Numbered from the stretch's first letter, positions 1 through 8,577 are shown. The stretch is DNA of 27,248 nucleotides from Microcystis aeruginosa W13-11 (GCA_009995705.1 JAADBR010000101.1:1-27248); one strand, 5' to 3'. Notes: generated from the letters alone by a model not told the origin. Numbers and translations: made by a program.

Positions 1-2300
1 TCAATTAGGCGATCGCTACCCAAAACCAGATCCGTGTCGAAGAGGTAAGTGTCGTTATTGGCCCCACCATCGAGGGTGTCGTTGCCTCCTAAACCGCTAA
101 GGGTGTCATTACCTCCCACTCCAGCCAGGGCATCGGCAAAGCTTGTCCCGACCAAGTTGTTATTGGCCGAGTTACCATCATTGTCAAGAATGGTGGCCGT
201 AGCGGTGCTCGGTCCACTGATAGTGTAGCCAGCGGGGGCGGTAATTTTGCTGATGATCGTTTCGCCGGGGTCACTCAAGAGGTCATCTATGGTGGGCAGA
301 GTGATGGTAGCAGTGGGGGAACCTGCCAAAAAGGTGGCTTTGCCGGCTCCAGGGTTGGTGTAGTCAACACCTGGAGTGGCTGTCCCCGCTAGGGTGTAGT
401 TGACGATTAAGGCACTGGAGAGGTCGCCGGTGCGGGTGAGGGTAAAGACACTGCTCACTGAACCTGCTTCCTTACCATCGGTGGTTTTGGCGATCGAGAT
501 TGTTTTCGTCGAATTGGTGTCAGCCTGAATACGTAAGGCGTAGGCTCCCAAACTTCCCCAAGTTGTTTCACCAAAGGACTGATCCGGAAGCGTTGAGTTA
601 GGACCAACTTTGACAAAGTAATTTTGCCCAGCTACCAGTCCCGAATAATTTAATCCAGTGACATCAACCAATGCGTTGTTATTCCAATCCGCGAGAATTC
701 CTCCACTTGCATTAAGGATTTGGGCATCAAGATGCAGATTTCCATATCCAGCTGGCAGGTCTTCGCCAATAAAGTTGGTACCATCTTTGCTGAAAATTAG
801 AGCATTATTGACTGAAATGCTTACGCTTCCAGCAGCAGGGGCGGTAAATTTGAAGTAATCATAGTCTATCCCAGTATTACCATCATCTGATACTAGTTCA
901 ATAGTTTGAAAGGCCCCACCGTAACCAGTGGAATTTAGGGTAATCGTCTGAGCACTAGCTAGATCCGTATTCGGAGTACCTTCAACATAGCGACCGATTC
1001 CTTCCCCCCTAATCTGGAGAAAATCATTTTCAGTGTTTGTCGCATTCGAGTATTGGCCGCGCGAGAATTGCGTTAACTGCTTGGAATAGCCGACACCCAT
1101 GATAGGTGCCCAGCCAGGACTTGAGCCGCCTCCTGTATAGTATTCGGTAGAACCCTGACCGTCATGACGAAGATTGAGATTGTGTCCAGCCTCATGGGAA
1201 GCCGCTTCTGCGATATTTTTTGCAGTTCCTAAGCGACTTGGAAACACAAGCGCAGGTTTGTAATAGTTAGTTGTATCAACGCGATCGTAAATGCCAACAT
1301 AGGCAATTCCCCCAGCCCCCGACCATTGGCTACCAATGTTCCCAATAGACACAACTGTCCCATAAGCACTGTCGCTTGTGCTAGACCGAGTAATCTGATC
1401 AAAGGTTGGTGTTTTCGTTGTTACGTTGACACCAAAAGGTGCATAGTCAGCAGCTACGCGAAGGAAAATTTCCTTCATTGCATCAAATTCTGCTTGTGAA
1501 TATGCCGTACTGACGATTGAGTCCAAAGAAAAGACAGCTATAGAAGAAATGCGGTCAGCACCCAAGGACGTGGCATTCCAAGCAGTGGCCGATGTGTTGT
1601 AGCCATCAAAATCCAGATAAATAGTCTTGGAAGAGAAGGGATTGGAACTGAGATTAAAGACTTCTGCATTGGAAATGCTTGTGATGCCAAGGCTTCCTTG
1701 AGTGTTTACGGTTGCAAATTTCGGAATTGGTGTATTTCGTGGCGCAATAGAGATTGCATTTTCTATAACTGAGATGGGACTTGAGTAGTTAACCGTCTTG
1801 GGGGGTAAAAGATAGTCTCGCGTCCCTTGAGGAGCATTAGGAGACACGGAGCTTAGAGGTTGCAGTCCCAATTTGCTACTGTGGTATTGACCGCACGAGT
1901 AACAGTATGTGATATGGGTTTCTCCAGTTTTCTGGGTGAGATTGTCCTGATTAACCCTCGAATCCCATCCCTCGGCAGTGGGTACAGAGACAAGACCCAA
2001 CCCTGGACTGGTGGTGACCGGGTCGGTAGTGGGTACAGAGGCAGGACTCGGCGCTGGACTGGTGAGATAACCAGAAGAGTCAATACTGGGAGAAGCGGGA
2101 AAGACCACTTGACTCGTAGCAGCAGGGGAGACTGGAACCGTGGGGGACTCCGAGGAGATTGTAGATATTGGGGAGGGGTTAGAGTTCAGGACTGCTAAGG
2201 GAGAAGTTTCCCTCGATACAGTTAAATCGTCGGAACCTGTTAAATTAAAGGTGATTGGGGAGGCTCCATCAAAACTCAAAGAATCTGCTAGAGATGACAT
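1..2300 (-). CDS. Secreted metzincin-type zinc metalloprotease with Calx-beta and RTX repeats (3' end outside window)
   Basis: The frame is open from ATG 2298-2300 to the left edge, giving 766 codons without a stop. Order: a Ser/Pro/Thr-rich N-terminus (about residues 40-115, with a duplicated SVPT segment); a Cys-Tyr-Ser-Cys motif near residue 135; a catalytic domain with HEAGHNLNLRH at residues 369-379 (zinc ligands H369, H373, H379; base E370) followed by an IMGVGY Met-turn; a beta-rich PPC-like domain (about 455-570); a Calx-beta domain (about 605-700); then glycine/aspartate RTX nonapeptides (GGNDTLSGLGGNDTLDGG) up to the edge. There is no N-terminal signal peptide. RTX proteins normally leave by type I secretion using a C-terminal signal, which would lie outside the window. 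A secreted calcium-binding protease is well supported; the substrate is unknown. No Shine-Dalgarno is seen at the chosen start. Confidence 0.9.
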   Translation of the reverse strand, partial: MSSLADSLSFDGASPITFNLTGSDDLTVSRETSPLAVLNSNPSPISTISSESPTVPVSPAATSQVVFPASPSIDSSGYLTSPAPSPASVPTTDPVTTSPGLGLVSVPTAEGWDSRVNQDNLTQKTGETHITYCYSCGQYHSSKLGLQPLSSVSPNAPQGTRDYLLPPKTVNYSSPISVIENAISIAPRNTPIPKFATVNTQGSLGITSISNAEVFNLSSNPFSSKTIYLDFDGYNTSATAWNATSLGADRISSIAVFSLDSIVSTAYSQAEFDAMKEIFLRVAADYAPFGVNVTTKTPTFDQITRSSTSDSAYGTVVSIGNIGSQWSGAGGIAYVGIYDRVDTTNYYKPALVFPSRLGTAKNIAEAASHEAGHNLNLRHDGQGSTEYYTGGGSSPGWAPIMGVGYSKQLTQFSRGQYSNATNTENDFLQIRGEGIGRYVEGTPNTDLASAQTITLNSTGYGGAFQTIELVSDDGNTGIDYDYFKFTAPAAGSVSISVNNALIFSKDGTNFIGEDLPAGYGNLHLDAQILNASGGILADWNNNALVDVTGLNYSGLVAGQNYFVKVGPNSTLPDQSFGETTWGSLGAYALRIQADTNSTKTISIAKTTDGKEAGSVSSVFTLTRTGDLSSALIVNYTLAGTATPGVDYTNPGAGKATFLAGSPTATITLPTIDDLLSDPGETIISKITAPAGYTISGPSTATATILDNDGNSANNNLVGTSFADALAGVGGNDTLSGLGGNDTLDGGANNDTYLFDTDLVLGSDRLI

Positions 2301-3242
2301 ATCTGTACTAGATAAATTGGAGCTTACTTATGTTGTCTTAATCACCAGGAACACCCCATTTTCCGAAAATTAATCGGTCAATTACTTGGGGGTGTTGGAT
2401 TGTTTCTCTTTATGGTTAGGGAAAAGGACTAGCCCAACTTTTCTGCCCTGGGGCTAAATCTTCCATCTATTTATGATTATAAATGGACAAGTTTAAGAAA
2501 AAATAAATTTTTTCTTAAATTTATCCAAGAGCCTGATTAGTCACCGCAATAAGAACAGTATTATTGAGAATTAAAAAACCTAGAGGTATTAAGCTGCCCG
2601 TGCATTTAAATTGCTGGTTGAGACGCGGTTAAAATGCGTTGCGTAAATGCGTCTTAGCTTACCAGGTCAGGGTTTCTCAATCAACAGAGGAAATACTAAG
2701 ACTATTTTTCAAAAACTGTGGCCTAATTATAGAAAGGATAATTAAGTGAATAAATCGGCTCTTATCGTTTCTGTGTGGAAGGGAGAAGAATAGGGATAAT
2801 TTTCCAAAAAATAGTCTTCAAAGCTTTACCTAGCAAGACTTATACAAATAATAAACACTAATAATATATCAGGTTTATCAGAGACGATAAATGGGTAATA
2901 TTTGGGGATAAAAATAGTTTTTTATTCAAAAAATGGCAAGCTTTTTTATGTTTTTTTGACCGATTGATGAATTGGCGAATTATCAGCCCAATATACACCT
3001 CGATATTCTTACAATAAAACAACCACCACATTCAAATTACTACCTATTGCTTAAATTAAACCTTCTCCTCACTTCAGTCTGGTTTCTACTGTTTGATTGC
3101 TTGCTGTCACTAACCGAAGAAATCTTACCTTTATATGAGCCTACTTTTACCTCAATCTGCTTAACCGGAACCGTGGCCAAATTAATCTTTTTTTCCTAAG
3201 TTCCCTGGAAAGATTAAGGTAAAAATTTAGATATATCCGCCC
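2301..3242. other. AT-rich gene-free stretch
   Basis: About 940 bases without a convincing gene. The part next to 2300 should hold the promoter of the metalloprotease gene; I could not fix a clear -35/-10 pair. Runs of A and T near 2500-2520 and 2920-2960 are the most AT-rich parts. A TTG-started frame at 2972-3199 encodes a Leu/Ile-rich peptide but has no ribosome binding site and no recognisable family. No tRNA or other RNA gene was recognised. Confidence 0.5.
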
Positions 3243-4319
3243 TTAGATTGACTGATCATGACTATTGGCCACTGGTTCGGGGCTATCCTCGCCAATCCAA
3301 GCCCTGACTAACTCGTAGCAGAGACCGAGCAGAACCGGTCCGAGGAACAAACCGATAATCCCGTAGGCGATCACTCCCCCGAACACCCCTAGCAGAATCA
3401 CCACCATGGGAATGGGCAGACCGCGCCCCATTAAGATGGGTTTGAGGAAATTATCCACCAAGGTGGCGGGAATCATCCAGAGGGTAAACAAGAGGGCGAT
3501 GGAATGGGGTAGTGTTACCCAAGCGTGAATGAGCGCCCCCAAGACAATCAAACCAGGGCCAATTTGGAGAATGCCCAAAATTAGGGTGAGGAAAGTTAAT
3601 AAACCGGCCGCAGGCGTTCCCACCGTCACTAAACCGATGCCGATCAAAAGACTCTGGACAATAGCAACACCAATAATACCACGGCTAACATTGCGGACGG
3701 TGGAGGCGGTAAGACTGGCCAGCGCGATGCCTCGACCCGGGGCGATCCTTTCCGCTAACCGGTTTATCAGGTGAGTCAGATTTTTAGCCGAGAGGGTCAG
3801 TGCCGCCGCAATCAGAATCGAGACGATAAATTTCAGCACCGTTAGACCGGTACTGGTGGCTAGGGAAAGGGAGATTTTGCCCAGTTCTTTTAATTGTGGC
3901 TCGAAGCGTTGAAAAAATTGACCCGTGTTATCCGATGCCTGCTGCCAGAGACTGGCAATCCTTTCGCCAATCAGCGGCCAGGTGGCCACATCGGTGGGGG
4001 GAGAGGGAATCACCGCCGCACCAGTATCGATATATTCGGCCAGCGTTCGCAGATTACCTGCCAGAACCGCTGCGATGGCACTCACCGGACCAATAATAAT
4101 CCCTAGACAAAGTAGGGTGAGGAGAACTGCGGCCAGTTTCGCCCGGCCCGCGAGTAACTTTTTTAACCAGAGAAAGAGCGGATACCAAGCGATCGCTAGA
4201 ATTGCTCCCCAGAGGATCATGGTTAGGAAGGGACGCAGCAGGGTGAACCCAGCAAATAACAACAGGCCGAGAAACAACAGCCGGATGACGAGATCGATGA
4301 TTTTAGCGTCATTGTTCAT
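3243..4319 (-). CDS. AI-2E family transporter (PerM/TqsA-like membrane protein)
   Basis: A 358-residue, strongly hydrophobic protein. It has N-terminal membrane segments (about residues 8-50 and 60-90), a soluble middle part (about 95-150), and a second membrane half (about 155-345) rich in Gly/Leu/Ile. The segment FLKPILMGRGLPIPMVVILLG (spanning about residues 290-310) is typical of the AI-2E/PerM family. Members are small-molecule or ion exporters with varied roles; the name reflects E. coli TqsA, and autoinducer-2 export is not implied here. The ATG at 4317-4319 gives the usual family length. It is divergent from the LivG-type gene, with about 270 bases between them. Substrate unknown. Confidence 0.88.
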   Translation of the reverse strand: MNNDAKIIDLVIRLLFLGLLLFAGFTLLRPFLTMILWGAILAIAWYPLFLWLKKLLAGRAKLAAVLLTLLCLGIIIGPVSAIAAVLAGNLRTLAEYIDTGAAVIPSPPTDVATWPLIGERIASLWQQASDNTGQFFQRFEPQLKELGKISLSLATSTGLTVLKFIVSILIAAALTLSAKNLTHLINRLAERIAPGRGIALASLTASTVRNVSRGIIGVAIVQSLLIGIGLVTVGTPAAGLLTFLTLILGILQIGPGLIVLGALIHAWVTLPHSIALLFTLWMIPATLVDNFLKPILMGRGLPIPMVVILLGVFGGVIAYGIIGLFLGPVLLGLCYELVRAWIGEDSPEPVANSHDQSI

Positions 4320-4587
4320 CAGTAGCGATCGCCTTTTGGCTAGATGAGGACATTACCGCAATTATGGCAGTTTTTCGTCATAATATTTGGCTACAGTGGT
4401 GAGCCGTTTTGCTTATCTGGTGGGGATCGTGTAAAGTGTTTCCCGAGCCAAATAATTACCCAATAAATCTTTAAAACTGATTCTTTCAGGGTAAATCTCC
4501 TGACAAATATCTTTTTTTGGCTGGTGCAGTGCTTACTTCCAATCGTCTTGATCGAGTAAAATCGACTAATTTAATCTATTAACAAGG

Positions 4588-5355
4588 ATGCAAGCAAATT
4601 TATTGGAAGTGCGGGGAGCCACCCGTCGATTTGGGGGATTAGTCGCTGTCGATGGAGTTTCCTTTCAGGTACAAAGAAACGAGATTTTTGGCTTAATTGG
4701 ACCCAATGGGGCGGGAAAAACGACTTTATTTAATCTGATCACCGGTTTAATTCCCCTATCCAGTGGTGATTTAATTTATCAAGGCGACAGTCTGGCTAAT
4801 TATCGTCCTCACCAGATTGCTCAGGCGGGAATTGCCCGTACTTTCCAGAATTTACGCTTATTTGGTGAATTATCGGCTTTAGAAAATGTAGCGATCGCTG
4901 GTCATATTCACAATAGCTCCAATCTTTGGACAGGAATTTTTGGTTTACCAGTTTCGAGAAGGGAGGAAGAAAAAACCTACAAAAGAGCGGGGGAATTATT
5001 AGATTTAGTCGGATTAACCGACCAAAACAATCGAAAAGCCCGTAATTTAGCCTATGGTGATCAAAGACGCTTGGAAATTGCCCGCGCTTTAGCTTTGCAA
5101 CCCCAGTTATTACTCCTTGATGAACCGGCAGCCGGAATGAATCCCAGCGAAAAGGGGGCATTAAGTCAGCTAATTCGACAAATTCGCGATAATTTAGCTC
5201 TAACCGTCCTGTTAATCGAACATCATGTGCCTTTAGTGATGGGATTATGCGATCGCATTGCCGTGTTAGATTTCGGTAAGTTAATCGCTTTGGGAGATCC
5301 AACCACAGTCAGGGAGAATCCTGCGGTGATTGAAGCTTATTTAGGGGATGAATAA
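4588..5355 (+). CDS. livG: LivG/NatA-type branched-chain or neutral amino acid ABC transporter ATPase
   Basis: A 255-residue ABC ATPase. Visible motifs are Walker A GPNGAGKTT (about residues 38-46), the Q-loop region ARTFQNLRLF, a modified signature LAYGDQRRLEIARAL, Walker B LLLLDEP, and the H-loop in LIEHH. The LivG-specific features AAGMNPSEK and the C-terminal NPAVIEAYLGDE are present. Cyanobacterial relatives such as NatA of Synechocystis energise uptake of neutral amino acids; here no permease, binding protein or LivF partner is adjacent, so the subunits must be encoded elsewhere. The AAGG sits directly against the ATG at 4588, too close for a normal Shine-Dalgarno, but the reading frame begins with the conserved LLEVRG strand just after this start. 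Confidence 0.9.
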   Translation: MQANLLEVRGATRRFGGLVAVDGVSFQVQRNEIFGLIGPNGAGKTTLFNLITGLIPLSSGDLIYQGDSLANYRPHQIAQAGIARTFQNLRLFGELSALENVAIAGHIHNSSNLWTGIFGLPVSRREEEKTYKRAGELLDLVGLTDQNNRKARNLAYGDQRRLEIARALALQPQLLLLDEPAAGMNPSEKGALSQLIRQIRDNLALTVLLIEHHVPLVMGLCDRIAVLDFGKLIALGDPTTVRENPAVIEAYLGDE

Positions 5356-5765
5356 GGATTTTAGATAATCGCTATTCAGGTTAATGGGAGATAACAATGA
5401 TTATTTAATTAGGGTCTGCTGAAAAAGTTTTTCGCGGGGGTAGGGTGTAGGGTATAGGGTGTAATGCGATCGCTTGTTTAATCTCTTCATCTGAAGGAGG
5501 TTGAGTCGTCTGGAAAAGATTCAGATTGCATAAAAAGTCTCAGCCAATCACAACGCTATGGTTTCCTTTATTCTAACACCAAAAAAGCGATCGGCCTCTA
5601 GCAATAGAGCGCAATCGCTGCCAATAATCCTCACCAAAATCAGCCGACTAGATTGCACCAAAGATATGAATCTTCAATGTTCGATACGAGGCATTGGAGG
5701 GGAGTGAGAGAAGATGTTGTCATGTTAGCTAAAATGGAAAAGTAAAGTTAAACGAAATCAAACCG
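5356..5765. other. Intergenic stretch with repeat and insertion-scar-like sequence
   Basis: About 410 bases without a gene. At 5436-5462 the short G-rich phrase TAGGGTGTAGGGTATAGGGT is a tandem-like repeat. The sequence AGGGTCTGCTGAAAAAGTTT at 5411-5430 resembles the end of an insertion sequence, which is inference only. On the minus strand, about 5463-5515 can be read as a short open segment (PSDEEIKQAIA) that may be the tail of a lost gene. Copy A of the island palindromic repeat lies near the right side. Confidence 0.45.
5571..5622 (+). repeat. Island palindromic repeat, copy A (degenerate)
   Basis: AAAAAAGCGATCGG followed by a loop and GAGCGCAATCGCTG, in the same order as copies B (6568), C (7519) and D (11388). 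It lies between the livG-type gene and the first accessory module. Confidence 0.6.
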
Positions 5766-6041
5766 ATGAAACTTCGACAACCCCGATACAGCAAAGAAGA
5801 ATTTGCTAGACGTGGCAACGACCTCTATGAATCTCAGATTCGTTCTCAAGTCGAGGAAGGCAATCATGGTAAAATTGTCGCTATCGACACTGAAACTGGA
5901 GCCTTTGAAGTGGCTGATGACATCGTAACCGCATCAGAGCATCTCCTTGCCAAATACCCCGATGCTCAGACTTGGTTTATCCGAATTGGGCATCGGGCAG
6001 TCTATCATTTTGGCGCAGGGAGTTTGAGAGAAACTCTATGA
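5766..6041 (+). CDS. Conserved small protein paired with retropepsin-like protease
   Basis: 91 residues, soluble, starting MKLRQPRYSKEEFARRG, with a central segment KIVAIDTETGAFEVADD and an ending WFIRIGHRAVYHFGAG. Proteins of this type are common in cyanobacteria and are usually encoded just upstream of a small clan AA aspartic protease, as here. The stop overlaps the next start as ATGA, so the two genes are translationally coupled. The arrangement resembles a TA or regulator/protease module, but no function is established that I can name. The ATG at 5766 follows an A-rich leader without a clear Shine-Dalgarno. Confidence 0.75.
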   Translation: MKLRQPRYSKEEFARRGNDLYESQIRSQVEEGNHGKIVAIDTETGAFEVADDIVTASEHLLAKYPDAQTWFIRIGHRAVYHFGAGSLRETL

Positions 6042-6415
6042 TGTATGGCTCGGTAAATCAGAGTTGCGAGGCAATCCTTCCAGTGGTCGTGAAAAACGAT
6101 GCTAAAACGCAACTCGTGGATGCAGTAATTGATACAGGTTTTTCAGGATTTTTGACCTTGCCTTCTAGTATTATTGCGGTTCTAGGTTTAACCTGGAAGG
6201 GGCGTGATATCGCAACATTGGGAGATGGCAGTTATTGTATTTTCGACGTTTATATTGCGAGGGTAATTTGGGACGGCAGGTATCGCACAATCGACATCAA
6301 TAAATCCGAAACAGTGCCTTTAATTAGGATGGGATTGTTGCGAGGCTATGATTTGCGAATTCAGGCGATTGAAGGCGGTTCCGTTACTATTGAACTATTG
6401 CCAATTCCTCACTAG
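6038..6415 (+). CDS. Clan AA (retropepsin-like) aspartic protease
   Basis: 125 residues. The core is VIDTGFSGFLTLP with the catalytic Asp at residue 32 in the D-T-G triad, followed by the strands expected for one half of a pepsin fold. The C-terminal LLRGYDLRIQAIEGGSVTIE corresponds to the second part of a single-lobe retropepsin, so the active enzyme would be a homodimer. I chose ATG 6038-6040 because it overlaps the upstream stop (ATGA); a second ATG follows immediately, and a longer upstream frame would overlap the upstream gene by about 70 bases. The protease family is clear; the target is unknown. Confidence 0.82.
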   Translation: MMYGSVNQSCEAILPVVVKNDAKTQLVDAVIDTGFSGFLTLPSSIIAVLGLTWKGRDIATLGDGSYCIFDVYIARVIWDGRYRTIDINKSETVPLIRMGLLRGYDLRIQAIEGGSVTIELLPIPH

Positions 6416-6567
6416 AACCATAACCCAACCTTGTATAACGTTTCCAAATGAATTGTCACAAGGAAGTTGACGGCGATAATCTCTATTTCGGTTAGTTCTC
6501 CAATCAACTCAAAGCCATTACCCAGATCGTCATTCTAACAAAAATTAATAAAAATGTGGAATGCCTC

Positions 6568-6630
6568 AAAAAAAGTGATCACACTTTATAAACATAGCAA
6601 AATCGCCACTAATTTAAGACTTCAATTGTT
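6568..6630 (+). repeat. Island palindromic repeat, copy B
   Basis: AAAAAAAGTGATCACACTTTA, then a loop, then ATAGCAAAATCGCC and a tail ending ACTTCAATTGTT. It is the most diverged copy but keeps the order and tail of copies C and D. It sits between the protease gene and the 3' end of the YgiT-type gene. Confidence 0.6.
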
Positions 6631-6658
6631 GCTCGATTTGCCAGTTTTCTATTAAACA

Positions 6659-6886
6659 CTAACTAGCAAAGTCAAATACTGGTGTTTCAATTACCCGTTT
6701 TGGTCGCTTATTTTCCCAGATAATTTTCTGCAAGCGTTCGACAGTTTCTGGTGCAAAAAAACGCTCTCCCGTTTCTACACAGACTATAGCGGGGACATTT
6801 TCTATAATAAAAAAATTGCCATTGATTTCAAGGGTATAGGTAACTTCTTGTTCAATTAAGATTTCTTGTCTAGAATTAGTTGACAT
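6659..6886 (-). CDS. YgiT/MqsA-type antitoxin-like protein lacking the zinc finger
   Basis: 75 residues from ATG 6884-6886. The body YTLEINGNFFIIENVPAIVC, followed by ETGERFFAPETVERLQ, matches the segment that in cyanobacterial YgiT-type proteins follows a CPxC zinc finger. Here the N-terminal CxxC pair is absent and only one Cys remains, and no HTH domain follows. The start is fixed by AAGGAG placed 8 bases upstream of the ATG; a longer frame to 6937 would run into the toxin gene. It overlaps the DUF4258 gene by 11 bases. Probable antitoxin of that gene; how it would bind metal or DNA is unclear. Confidence 0.72.
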   Translation of the reverse strand: MSTNSRQEILIEQEVTYTLEINGNFFIIENVPAIVCVETGERFFAPETVERLQKIIWENKRPKRVIETPVFDFAS

Positions 6887-7202
6887 CTGGTGTTCTCCTT
6901 GATTTAAAATCAATCCATAAATTTGGATCGGGTTCATATAGGGTAATAATTTTGAGCAAAGGGCGAGAGGGATAGCTACAATGAATGTGTAAGGCTCTAT
7001 TAATTAGAGTAAATCCCAAAAGTAAACAGCTTGCACCATACCTATCAGCCGGATAATCTTCAATAATTTCGCTTTGTTCCATCGCCTCCCGTAATTCTTG
7101 AACACTGATCTGACGCAGGATACTTTGATTGACAGCGTATTGAGAAAATTCCAATTGGTTTTGTCTAACTTTTTGACGAATTTCCTCAATCATTTCTGTC
7201 AT
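6876..7202 (-). CDS. DUF4258 domain protein, probable toxin of a TA module
   Basis: 108 residues. The pattern EFSQYAVNQSILRQISVQELREAM, EIIEDYPADRYGASCLLLGF, then ALHIHCSYPSRPLLKIITLYEP is that of DUF4258 proteins, which have an RelE/MqsR-like RNase fold and are typically encoded next to a YgiT-type gene, as here. The end overlaps the antitoxin start by 11 bases, and its own start overlaps the upstream small gene by 17 bases. Toxin activity is inferred from family and context. Confidence 0.8.
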   Translation of the reverse strand: MTEMIEEIRQKVRQNQLEFSQYAVNQSILRQISVQELREAMEQSEIIEDYPADRYGASCLLLGFTLINRALHIHCSYPSRPLLKIITLYEPDPNLWIDFKSRRTPDVN

Positions 7203-7410
7203 AGCTGTCTTTAATTTGAGCGTAAATATCCGTCGCTGTCATTTCGCCAAATAACTGATCTTTAATTTCTAAATAATTTAGAGGTTGGGATGCTGTTTCT
7301 TTTAGAAAGAAAGCCGCTTTAGCAATTCTCAATCTTTCTACGAGAGCTTTAACTCCCTCTTTTCTAATTTCCTCAATCTCAGGAATCGTCAAATCTGTTG
7401 GAACTTTCAT
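7186..7410 (-). CDS. Small conserved protein, first gene of the DUF4258 operon
   Basis: 74 residues, charged and probably helical: MKVPTDLTIPEIEEIRKEG, then VERLRIAKAAFFLKE and a C-terminal DIYAQIKDSYDRND. I do not recognise a named domain. It begins a tight three-gene unit, overlapping the DUF4258 gene by 17 bases. The operon therefore has a third component besides the expected toxin and antitoxin. It may be an accessory antitoxin or unrelated; the sequence alone does not decide. Confidence 0.65.
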   Translation of the reverse strand: MKVPTDLTIPEIEEIRKEGVKALVERLRIAKAAFFLKETASQPLNYLEIKDQLFGEMTATDIYAQIKDSYDRND

Positions 7411-7451
7411 AGTAATTTTTCGGCTCTCCCGTATTTTTGGTGATAAGAAAA

Positions 7452-7490
7452 GGTTATCTAAGGGAGGGTGTATGCCATACGCCCCTACAG
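7452..7490. repeat. Dispersed inverted-repeat-like fragment
   Basis: The phrase GGGAGGGTGTATGCCATACG followed by CCCCTACAG contains the palindrome GTATGCCATAC-like core and resembles a dispersed cyanobacterial repeat. Only one copy is in the window, so this is a weak call. Confidence 0.3.
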
Positions 7491-7518
7491 AAAAGGAATT
7501 TGCCAGGCTGTACTAGGA

Positions 7519-7590
7519 TTATAACACAAAAAGCGATCGCACTTTATCAATATAGCGCAATCGCTCATAGTCCGAGACTTTAATTGTGGC
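7519..7590 (+). repeat. Island palindromic repeat, copy C
   Basis: ATTATAACACAAAAAGCGATC opens the element; arms GCGATCGCACT and AGCGCAATCGC face each other across a short AT loop, and the tail ends ACTTTAATTGTGG. It lies between the DUF4258 operon and the 3' end of brnA. Confidence 0.7.
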
Positions 7591-7646
7591 TTTATTCGCC
7601 ATTCGCTTCGCTTTCTTATAAATACTCAATCCAGCACTGCATCTTG

Positions 7647-7898
7647 TCAGGACTCAGTATTCATGTTAGCCTGTTCTGTAGAAGCAAGAGTTTTGTTATC
7701 TCGCATTACTCTAATCAAAAATCGTAACGCTTCGTTAACCGCATCAGCAGTAGGAAACATTTCTGCGACATCAGGCTCCAACCGCACAGTGACTCCACCA
7801 AAGCTTTTTCTTCCAGCGCCTAACTTTCTAACTCGGAGGTGCTTCAAATCATACTCTGTCCGCAAATCATCTTCCATTTCTGGCTCATCCCTCTTCAT
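7647..7898 (-). CDS. brnA: BrnA-type antitoxin
   Basis: 83 residues. The N-terminus MKRDEPEMEDDLRTEYDLKHL is the toxin-binding segment typical of partners of BrnT; the second half GGVTVRLEPDVAEMFPTADAV and EALRFLIRVM forms a ribbon-helix-helix DNA-binding domain. The start overlaps the brnT stop by 14 bases, the same overlap as in the broken copy at 10506-10609. BrnA dimers neutralise BrnT and repress their own promoter, which should lie upstream of 8157. Confidence 0.82.
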   Translation of the reverse strand: MKRDEPEMEDDLRTEYDLKHLRVRKLGAGRKSFGGVTVRLEPDVAEMFPTADAVNEALRFLIRVMRDNKTLASTEQANMNTES

Positions 7899-8157
7899 AA
7901 GCTTCCCGTTCAGTTCGTGTCACTTCTCTTGCACTGATGAGTCGAACTGCATCTCCCTTTTCAGTATAGGATACAATTAACAATCGCCCTCGATCTGACT
8001 CGCCAACAATAAGGTATCGTTCCTCACCTTCAGAATGATCTGGATCATAGAAGTCAACATAGAGAGGATCATCAAAAATAGTTTTTGCTTCCTCAAATGA
8101 AACTCCGTGCTTGGATAAATTGTTTACTGCTTTGTTTTTATTCCACTCAAACTGCAT
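7885..8157 (-). CDS. brnT: BrnT family ribonuclease toxin
   Basis: 90 residues with the complete BrnT pattern: FEWNKNKAVNNLSKHGVSFE at the N-terminus, AKTIFDDPLYV, EGEERYLIVGESDRGRLLIV, and a C-terminal RLISAREVTRTEREAYEEG. BrnT has an RelE-like fold and cleaves RNA; the conserved basic and polar residues of the C-terminal REVT helix are present. It is the first gene of the toxin-first operon, as usual for BrnTA. The ATG at 8155-8157 gives the normal family length. Confidence 0.9.
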   Translation of the reverse strand: MQFEWNKNKAVNNLSKHGVSFEEAKTIFDDPLYVDFYDPDHSEGEERYLIVGESDRGRLLIVSYTEKGDAVRLISAREVTRTEREAYEEG

Positions 8158-8318
8158 GAAAATATTGTATCAGCAATTTTGCTTGCTCCTAAATGGGGAA
8201 TAGCGTGACAAACTTTGTTTCTTGCTCAGTCACCATCCCCGTGTCTCCCCGGCCGGGGAGATAAATGTAAAGATTTATTAAATTGTATCTTAGAATACAA
8301 TGTGTGGGCTAAGGTAGT

Positions 8319-8540
8319 ATGTATCGTTTTTTCGGGTCTCCACTGAGAGTCACGTTGCGCTGTCGTTCAGCCCAACCTTACGAAAGCCGCAAGCACGCTG
8401 AGATGTACCGATTGACGGAGTTAATCAACCATCGACTCGGAAAAGTTCCTGACTATCCCCACCCCTATGAGGTAGTCTTCAACCAGTCAGCTGTGTACTT
8501 CAAACTTGAATTAGCCTACCTGATGAGTTTTGTAATTTAA
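8319..8540 (+). CDS. Doubtful small hypothetical protein
   Basis: 73 residues from ATG 8319. The first third, which includes LRVTLRCRSAQP, reads like translated repeat DNA (the phrase TCGTTCAGCCCAACCTTACG is typical of dispersed repeats). The second half, HRLGKVPDYPHPYEVVFNQS, looks more protein-like. I recognise no family and see no ribosome binding site. It may be the tail of a lost gene joined to repeat sequence. Confidence 0.3.
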   Translation: MYRFFGSPLRVTLRCRSAQPYESRKHAEMYRLTELINHRLGKVPDYPHPYEVVFNQSAVYFKLELAYLMSFVI

Positions 8541-8577
8541 CCAAGTAAATCAGCCCATATGTCTTTGAGAGGATATT

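Noticed and set aside
1853..2373. Overlapping small frames on both strands at the N-terminal part of the metalloprotease gene
   Set aside because: They lie over the long frame that contains the HExxH and RTX motifs; the low-complexity linker keeps other frames open by chance.
2972..3199. 75-codon TTG-started frame
   Set aside because: No ribosome binding site, AT-rich low-complexity product, no family recognised.
5972..6037. Upstream extension of the aspartic protease frame
   Set aside because: It would overlap the preceding gene by about 70 bases; ATG 6038 with ATGA coupling is better.
6420..6540. Minus-strand start-less open stretch (ELIGELTEIEIIAVNF)
   Set aside because: About 40 codons, without a start and without a recognised family; could be a gene remnant but cannot be supported.
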